From positions 4,259,925 through 4,323,924 of the forward strand of contig NC_091378.1 in assembly GCF_038502225.1 (NCBI RefSeq): a DNA stretch of 64,000 nucleotides, in the 5' to 3' direction. A model generated the notes under the pieces. That model saw only the letters and a program-made list of their open reading frames with translations. It was not told where the DNA came from and did no database searches. Each line of letters starts with the position of its first letter. Within the stretch, counting starts at the first letter, position 1. Origin of the DNA: Cherax quadricarinatus. Taxonomy: Eukaryota > Arthropoda > Malacostraca > Decapoda > Parastacidae. This document shows, in pieces, positions 57,405-64,000 of the stretch. A program made the position numbers and the translations under genes.

Positions 57405-57545
57405 ATGAAAATAGGAAATAAAACCTGAGGAATAGGGAGATGAGGCAAGAATCAAATGTGCTTCTCTTGCCTCCTCTTCCTATTCTTCTGAAGATGTGTA
57501 AGAACACGAAAGCGCTCAGGTTTTATTTTCTATTTTCACTGTGGT
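57405..57545. mobile_element. Foldback element, type C-like
   Basis: ccatatgaaaataggaaata, aaacctgaggaatagggaga and gaggcaagaatcaaatgtgc pair in part with gcttctcttgcctc, ctcttcctattcttct and ggttttattttctattttca. acgaaagcgctcaggt in the right arm gives the CGAAAGCGCT core. Confidence 0.75.
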
Positions 57546-57929
<384 letters not shown>

Positions 57930-58582
57930 CACTATTACCATAAACACCACCATCACTACTACCATCATTCCCATAACCACCACTACCCACTATACCTCAC
58001 CATCGCCGTCACAAGCGCCCACGGCTGCTTCTACTTACGCCCTAGTCTTCACGCCCACCTACGCCCTATCTTGCAAATTGTGTAGGAGCAGTTAATTACG
58101 TGGGAATGTCGCCCCTGCAGCATTGCATGCGAGTTGATTACGTTGATTGAATTGTTGAAGGGAATTGGATCGCACTGCTAAGACTTGTCAACACAAGAGG
58201 TGGTACAATCGTCCCTATCCCTTGTCGAGACCACGACTTGAACTTCGCTCCTCGTCACCGATGGCTGTAGTGGCGGGAGTGTTGTGTGTTTACCTGTAGG
58301 GGGAGTGCGTTAGGTGCATGTGGCTAAGGTACGTGGTAATTAGAAAAAATAGTGATATGACAACCTCATAGAGGTTATATGAGACCTGGTGGGTAATTCG
58401 GACGAAGAGTCCATAGACCTGGGGTAACGTGATATTTCGCGCGATATAGAACACCGGACTCACAATCTGGTCACCACAAACACCAGTCAGTCACCACTAC
58501 TGCACATATTTAATCTTTAATTGGACAAATGATAAAACTGTTGTTTACTAGTGAACAGTCCCAACTTCTTAGATAAAAAGAT
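57930..58582. other. No gene; tRNA-like trace at 58440-58490
   Basis: Mixed sequence. gatatagaacaccggactca followed by caatctggtcaccacaaaca resembles the D and anticodon arms of a tRNA-derived SINE. No convincing exon. Confidence 0.4.
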
Positions 58583-58927
58583 TAATTATACTCATGTGCA
58601 GTATTCGGGTATCTTTATTCTTGGAACGTTTCGCTACACAGCGGCTTCCTCTGTCCAGTATAGAAAAGAATGGATGAAGATTAGAAGGAGTTTGAGGTAA
58701 TCAGTCCCTCAGCCTGGAGTCGATGTGTTCAGTCTATCAATCTTGAGTAGAATACGGTATTCTACTCAAGATTGATAGACTGAACACATCGACTCAAGGT
58801 TGAGGGACTGATTACCCCATTCTCCTCCTGTTCTTCAAGTTTCTCCTATGTATGGACTGATGAAGCCACTGTGTGGCGAAACGTTTCTTCACTAAAGATA
58901 CCCAAGAGTTGCACGTGTGTCTAATTT
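58583..58927. mobile_element. Complete foldback element, type A (largest)
   Basis: Arms of about 170 bases meet at about 58756 (agtagaatac|ggtattctac). The order in the left arm is catgtgcagtattcgggtat, ctttattcttggaacgtttc, gctacacagcggcttcctct, aggtaatcagtccctcagcc and tcgatgtgttcagtctatca; the right arm mirrors it. The right arm has tggcgaaacgtttcttcact and aaagatacccaagagttgca. The inner half is more perfectly paired than the outer half. Confidence 0.94.
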
Positions 58928-58929
58928 AA

Positions 58930-59593
58930 AACTGTGTACTCACCTAGTTGTACTCACCTAATTGAGGTTGCGGGGGTCGAGTCCGAGCTCCTGGCCCCGC
59001 CTCTTCACTGATCGCTACTAGGTCACTCTCTCTGAGCCGTGAACTTTATCATACCTCTGCTTAAAGCTATGTATGGATCCTGCCTCCACTACATCGCTTC
59101 CCAAACTATTCCACTTACTGACTACTCTGTGGCTGAAGAAATACTTCCTAACATCCCTGTGATTCATCTGTGTCTTCAGCTTCTAACTGTGTCCCCTTGT
59201 TACTGTGTCCAATCTCTGGAATATCCTGTCTTTGTCCACCTTGTCAATTCCTCTCAGTATTTTGTATGTCGTTATCATGTCCCCCCTATCTCTCCTGTCC
59301 TCTAGTGTCGTCAGGTTGATTTCCCTTAACCTCTCCTCGTAGGACATACCTCTTAGCTCTGGGACTAGTCTTGTTGCAAACCTTTGCACTTTCTCTAGTT
59401 TCTTCACGTGCTTGGCTAGGTGTGGGTTCCAAACTGGTGCCGCATACTCCAATATGGGCCTAACGTACACGGTGTACAGGGTCCTGAACGATTCCTTATT
59501 AAGATGTCGGAATGCTGTTCTGAGGTTTGCTAGGCGCCCATATGCTGCAGCAGTTATTTGATTGATGTGCGCTTCAGGAGATGTGCCTGGTGT
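58930..59593 (-). mobile_element. LINE family H copy 2, 3' portion (interrupted)
   Basis: The minus strand from 59593 reads PGTSPEAHINQITAAAYGRL, RPILEYAAPVWNPHLAKHVK, ATRLVPELRGMSYEERLREI and MITTYKILRGIDKVDKDRIF. It then hits a stop (59180-59182) where copy 1 has TGG (Trp). The six-C run keeps the frame that copy 1 lost. The 3' terminus is tactcacctaattgaggttg at about 58950, with a doubled tagttgtactcacct unit. The element continues at 63042 beyond the nested insertion. Confidence 0.92.
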
Positions 59594-59935
59594 CACATAG
59601 TTGCTGGAGGCAACGATGTTGGCAGACGTAGGAGTGAAGACCTGATTAGCAGGTATAGGTCAGCAATAGAAATAATTAGGAGTAAGGGTGGGAACCCTGT
59701 CATATGTGGTATTTTGCCAAGGAGAGGAGTTGGAAATGAATGGTTGTCCAGGGCAATTGGTGTCAATTGCTGGCTGGACAAATACTGTAAGGAAAATGCG
59801 GTAACATTCATTGACAACTGGGACCTCTTCTATGGCAGAAATGACATGTATGCCAGGGATGGGGTTCACTTATCTAGGTCTGGGGTGGTAGCACTGGCAA
59901 CTGCAGTGGAGGGAGCAGTTAGGACTTTAAACTAG
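59594..59935 (+). pseudogene. CR1-like ORF1 protein, C-terminal SGNH-esterase part
   Basis: Open from the insertion junction (reading HIVAGGNDVGRRRSEDL) to a stop at 59933-59935. Visible blocks are AGGNDVG, matching the conserved G-x-N-D block III of SGNH/GDSL esterases, then AIEIIRSKGGNPVICGILPR and NAVTFIDNWDLFYG. DGVHLSRSG matches block V, with the Asp and His of the catalytic triad. The N-terminal half with the nucleophile serine is missing through 5' truncation. Esterase domains of this type are known in ORF1 of CR1 elements; their exact role in retrotransposition is unsettled. An ATG at 59558 belongs to the host LINE, not to this gene. ORF2 follows in the same frame, separated by stops. 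Confidence 0.82.
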
Positions 59936-60100
59936 GAATAGTTAGTGGTATGGGTTTTGGCAGGAAAACAGTGAAGTCCCAGTGTAGTAATATTACGAGT
60001 TCTAGGGGAACTAGTAATAAGCAGAACGAGGTAGATATTGAAAAGCCAGGGACTTTGGGTGATAAGGACAGTAATAGATTTAGTAGAAAAACAGAAATGA

Positions 60101-62890
60101 GCAGGAAGGGTAAAAGAGAAAGGAGAGTCTTTCAATGTTTATTATGCTAATTGCCGTAGTGCTAGGAATAAGATGGACGAGTTGAGATTAGTTGCTAGTG
60201 CAGGTAACATTGATGTATTTGCCTTAACTGAGACGTGGTTTAATTCAAAAAGTCGGGACATGCCTGCGGAATGTCATATTCAGGGTTTTAAATTGTTCCA
60301 AGTAGATAGAAGTATCGGGAAGGGGGGTGGGGTGGCATTGTATGTCCGAGATCGCTTGAACTGTTGCATAAAAACGGGTATTAAGTCTGAAGTAACACAT
60401 ACAGAGTCTGTTTGGATAGAATTTTCAGAGGGGCATGAAAAACTGATTTTAGGAGTGATATACCGCCCCCCAAACTTAGATAGGGACCAAGGGAGACTAC
60501 TATGGGAGGAAATTGTTAAGGCCACAAGGCACGATAATGTAGTAATTCTAGGAGACTTTAACTTTAGTCATATTGATTGGAATTTCTTGACTGGGAATTT
60601 AGAATCATACGACTTCTTAGAAGTAGTTCAGGATTGTTTTTTGAAGCAGTTTGTGACAGAACCTACAAGGGGAAATAACCTGCTTCACTTAGTTATGGCA
60701 AACAATGAATCCCTTGTTAATAATTTAGAAATTTCAGAGGAACTGGGTGCTAGCGACCACAAATCAATTACATTTAGCATTGAATGGAAGTACGATAGTA
60801 GCGATAACTCAGTAACAGTCCCAGATTTTCGCTTAGCAGATTACGATGGGCTTAGAGAACACTTATCATCTGTTGACTGGGGTAACGAAGTGAGATATCA
60901 ATATGACAGTTTTCTGAACACTATACATGCTGCTCAAAGAACGTTTATCCCATACAAAGAAATTAGATCAAATAGAAATGACCCAAAATGGATGAATAAT
61001 AGGCTCAAATATCTACTAGGGCATAAGAAAGGAATTTATAGGCGTATCAAAAGAGGTGAGGGTCATCTTATGAATCAGTATATTGACATTAAGAGGGACA
61101 TTAAAAAGGGGATAAGAAAAGCTAAAAGGGACTATGAAATTAAAGTTGCTAGGGATTCTAAAACTAACCCAAAAAGTTTTTTCCAGGTCTATAGAACAAA
61201 AGTTAGAGATAAGATAGGTCCCCTTAAAAATAACTATGGGCACCTTACTGACAAAGAGAATGAAATGTGCTCGATTTTTAATAATTATTTTCTCTCAGTT
61301 TTTACACAGGAAGACACTAACAATATTCCAGTAATTAATTTTTATAGTGGGCTAGAAGAAGATAAATTATGTAACATCACAGTCACTAGTGAAATGGTTG
61401 TGAAGCAGATAGACAGACTGAAGCAAAATAAGTCGCCGGGTCCTGATGAGGTTTTTTCAAGGGTTCTTAAGGAATGCAAAATGGAACTCTGTGAACCATT
61501 AACTAATATTTTTAATTTATCTCTTCAAACAGGTGTAGTGTCTGATATGTGGAAGATGGCTAATGTAATTCCTATTTTTAAAACAGGGGACAAGTCGTTA
61601 CCGTCAAATTACCGCCCAATAAGCCTGACCTCAATTGTAGGCAAATTACTAGAGTCAATTATAGCTGAGATTATAAGAAGCCATCTCGATAAGCATAGCT
61701 TGATTAATGATACTCAGCATGGATTCACAAGAGGCCGGTCTTGTCTAACTAATTTATTAACTTTCTTCAGTAAAGCTTTTGAGGCTGTTGACCACAATAA
61801 AGAATTTGATATTATTTACTTAGATTTTAGTAAGGCTTTTGATAGAGTTCCGCACCATAGACTGTTAAAGAAAGTGGCAGCTCATGGCATTGGGAGAAAA
61901 GTGCTCTCGTGGATCGAGTCATGGCTCACTGACAGGAAGCAGAGTGTGTCCATAAATGGGGTTAAATCCGAGTGGGGATCTGTAACAAGTGGCGTTCCAC
62001 AGGGATCAGTCTTGGGCCCGTTGTTGTTCATAATATATATCAATGATCTTGATGAGGGAATTACTAGTGATATGAGCAAATTCGCCGATGACACAAAGAT
62101 AGGTAGGATAATTGATTCAAATGTAGATGTTATGGAACTTCAGGAGGATTTAAACAAACTCTATTCTTGGTCAGAAAAGTGGCAGATGCAGTTCAATGTA
62201 GATAAATGCAAGGTTCTGAAGCTCGGGAGTGTCCATAACCCTAGCACTTATAAGTTAAATAATGTAGAACTTAGCCATACAGATTGCGAAAAGGACTTGG
62301 GGGTTATGGTGAGCAGCAACCTTAAACCAAGACAGCAATGCCTAAGCGTACGTAATAAGGCAAATAGATTACTGGGATTTATATCAAGAAGTGTAAGCAA
62401 CAGAAGTCCAGAGGTCATACTGCAGCTTTATACATCATTAGCAAGGCCTCACCTAGATTATGCAGCTCAGTTCTGGTCTCCATATTACAGAATGGACATA
62501 AATTCGTTAGAAAACATTCAGCGTAGGATGACTAAATTAATACATAGCATTAGAAATCTTCCTTATGAAGAAAGATTGAAGACTCTTAAGTTACATTCAC
62601 TTGTTAGACGAAGAATGAGGGGAGACCTGATCGAAGTGTATAAGTGGAAGATAGGTATTAATAAAGGGGATATTAATAAGGTCTTGAGGATGTCTCTCCA
62701 AGATAGAACCCGCAGTAATGGATTTAAATTAGATAAGTTTAGATTTAGAAAGGACATAGGAAAGTATTGGTTTGGAAATAGGGTAGTAGATGAGTGGAAC
62801 AGTCTACCTCGTTGGGTTATTGAGGCTGGGACTTTGGGTAGTTTCAAATTTAGGTTGGATAAGTACATGAGTGGGAGGGGTTGGATTTGA
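60101..62890 (+). CDS. CR1-like LINE ORF2: AP endonuclease and reverse transcriptase
   Basis: 905 codons from the first ATG (60173) to the stop at 62888-62890, but the frame is open from 60101 and the conserved endonuclease start (NVYYANCRSARNK) lies before that ATG. The N-terminal third is an APE-type endonuclease that nicks target DNA: TETW (19-22), GDFNFSHIDW (127-136), ASDHKS (193-198). The Asp usual in the L-D-L-V block is His172 (LLHLVMANN), a likely loss of catalysis. RT blocks follow: KSPGPDEV (about 420), YLDFSKAFDRVPH (about 550), GVPQGSVLGP (about 607), FADDTKIG (637-644, metal binding), KCKVLKLG and KDLGVMVSS. The C-terminal region has RPHLDYAAQFWSPY, NIQRRMTKL and LKLHSLVRRR. The RT frame is intact with no frameshift, so the copy is young. 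It would act in cis on its own RNA by target-primed reverse transcription. It lacks a 5' UTR and full ORF1. Confidence 0.93.
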   Translation, partial: AGRVKEKGESFNVYYANCRSARNKMDELRLVASAGNIDVFALTETWFNSKSRDMPAECHIQGFKLFQVDRSIGKGGGVALYVRDRLNCCIKTGIKSEVTHTESVWIEFSEGHEKLILGVIYRPPNLDRDQGRLLWEEIVKATRHDNVVILGDFNFSHIDWNFLTGNLESYDFLEVVQDCFLKQFVTEPTRGNNLLHLVMANNESLVNNLEISEELGASDHKSITFSIEWKYDSSDNSVTVPDFRLADYDGLREHLSSVDWGNEVRYQYDSFLNTIHAAQRTFIPYKEIRSNRNDPKWMNNRLKYLLGHKKGIYRRIKRGEGHLMNQYIDIKRDIKKGIRKAKRDYEIKVARDSKTNPKSFFQVYRTKVRDKIGPLKNNYGHLTDKENEMCSIFNNYFLSVFTQEDTNNIPVINFYSGLEEDKLCNITVTSEMVVKQIDRLKQNKSPGPDEVFSRVLKECKMELCEPLTNIFNLSLQTGVVSDMWKMANVIPIFKTGDKSLPSNYRPISLTSIVGKLLESIIAEIIRSHLDKHSLINDTQHGFTRGRSCLTNLLTFFSKAFEAVDHNKEFDIIYLDFSKAFDRVPHHRLLKKVAAHGIGRKVLSWIESWLTDRKQSVSINGVKSEWGSVTSGVPQGSVLGPLLFIIYINDLDEGITSDMSKFADDTKIGRIIDSNVDVMELQEDLNKLYSWSEKWQMQFNVDKCKVLKLGSVHNPSTYKLNNVELSHTDCEKDLGVMVSSNLKPRQQCLSVRNKANRLLGFISRSVSNRSPEVILQLYTSLARPHLDYAAQFWSPYYRMDINSLENIQRRMTKLIHSIRNLPYEERLKTLKLHSLVRRRMRGDLIEVYKWKIGINKGDINKVLRMSLQDRTRSNGFKLDKFRFRKDIGKYWFGNRVVDEWNSLPRWVIEAGTLGSFKFRLDKYMSGRGWI

Positions 62891-63041
62891 GTGGGACTTT
62901 CACATCAGAGCTTATTTCTTGGGTGGCATTGAAAATTGGGTTGGGCAAATGTTTTGTTAGTGGTATGAATTGTAAGGACCTCCCTAGTATGGGCCAACAG
63001 GCCTCCTGCAGTGTTCCTCCTTTCTTATGTTCTTATGTTCT
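62891..63041 (+). other. 3' UTR and octamer terminus of the CR1-like LINE
   Basis: 150 bases after the ORF2 stop. It includes tagtatgggccaacaggcct, cctgcagtgttcctcctttc and a tandem TTATGTTC octamer (about two and a half copies). The middle block is the segment found in reverse at 21720, 56448 and 56808, and in forward form at about 17530. Confidence 0.88.

Positions 63042-64000
<959 letters not shown>

Larger units (their letters stand above)
59594..63041 (+). mobile_element. CR1-like LINE nested in LINE family H
   Basis: The insertion starts at cacatagttgctggaggcaa, inside ORF1 (5'-truncated), and ends with a tandem octamer terminus (ttcttatgttcttatgttct). The flanks gatgtgcctggtgt and tatactcaccccaag join exactly to the sequence seen in copy 1 at 3345-3370, so no target-site duplication longer than one or two bases is visible. 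ORF1 with an SGNH-esterase-like end, ORF2 with endonuclease plus RT, and an 8-bp 3' repeat are the layout known for the CR1 clade. The element is about 3.45 kb and lies opposite to its host. Confidence 0.92.

Noticed and set aside
59558..59596. ATG at 59558 as the start of the ORF1 protein
   Set aside because: It lies in the host LINE upstream of the insertion junction, so it is a chance fusion.

Overview
This is nuclear DNA from an animal, most plausibly an arthropod and probably a decapod crustacean. The grounds are the very high density of (AC)n, (TC)n, (TA)n and longer tandem arrays, several non-LTR retrotransposon families with arthropod-like pol proteins, Tc1/mariner-type short inverted-repeat elements, and GT-AG splice signals around the one plausible host exon. 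The species call is an inference. There are no bacterial operons, no ribosome binding sites and no compact genes.

The window is almost entirely repeats. Adding up the arrays listed here, tandem repeats cover roughly 28 kb (about 44%). The largest are a 27-bp satellite (27117-32668, about 205 units), a 20-bp satellite (7487-10836, about 167 units), a 49-bp array (22437-24846), a CAC/ATCC array almost free of G on the + strand (14553-16935), a 31-bp array (51222-53430) and a 25/27-bp array (11030-12752). Many have no stop codon in several frames, so long reading frames run through them. They are not genes.

Between the arrays lie pieces of retrotransposons. (a) A CR1-like LINE at 59594-63041 is the best preserved: a 5'-truncated ORF1 with the end of an SGNH-type esterase domain, a 905-residue endonuclease/reverse transcriptase ORF2, and a 3' end of octamer repeats. 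(b) It sits inside, and antiparallel to, a second LINE ('family H', 58930-63434). An uninterrupted copy of family H at 2715-3532 shows the pre-insertion sequence. (c) A third LINE (47221-48450) has an RT C-terminal half broken by one frameshift. (d) Many short fragments of a fourth group ('family T') carry the pol C-terminus and 3' tail.

A dispersed family of near-perfect hairpin (foldback) elements is the most unusual component. Whole copies or single arms lie at about 5.5, 14.3, 17.7, 20.7, 22.1, 26.1, 39.4, 47.0, 49.5, 56.1, 57.2 and 58.6 kb. Their arms share a CGAAACGTTTC-like core, and most carry an AATAAA-type motif. Two Tc1/mariner-like MITEs and several tRNA-like SINE fragments are also present.

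The only candidate host coding sequence is one internal exon (55712-55850) with good acceptor and donor sites and a Ser/Gly/Pro-rich peptide. The remaining stretches show nothing I can support as a gene.
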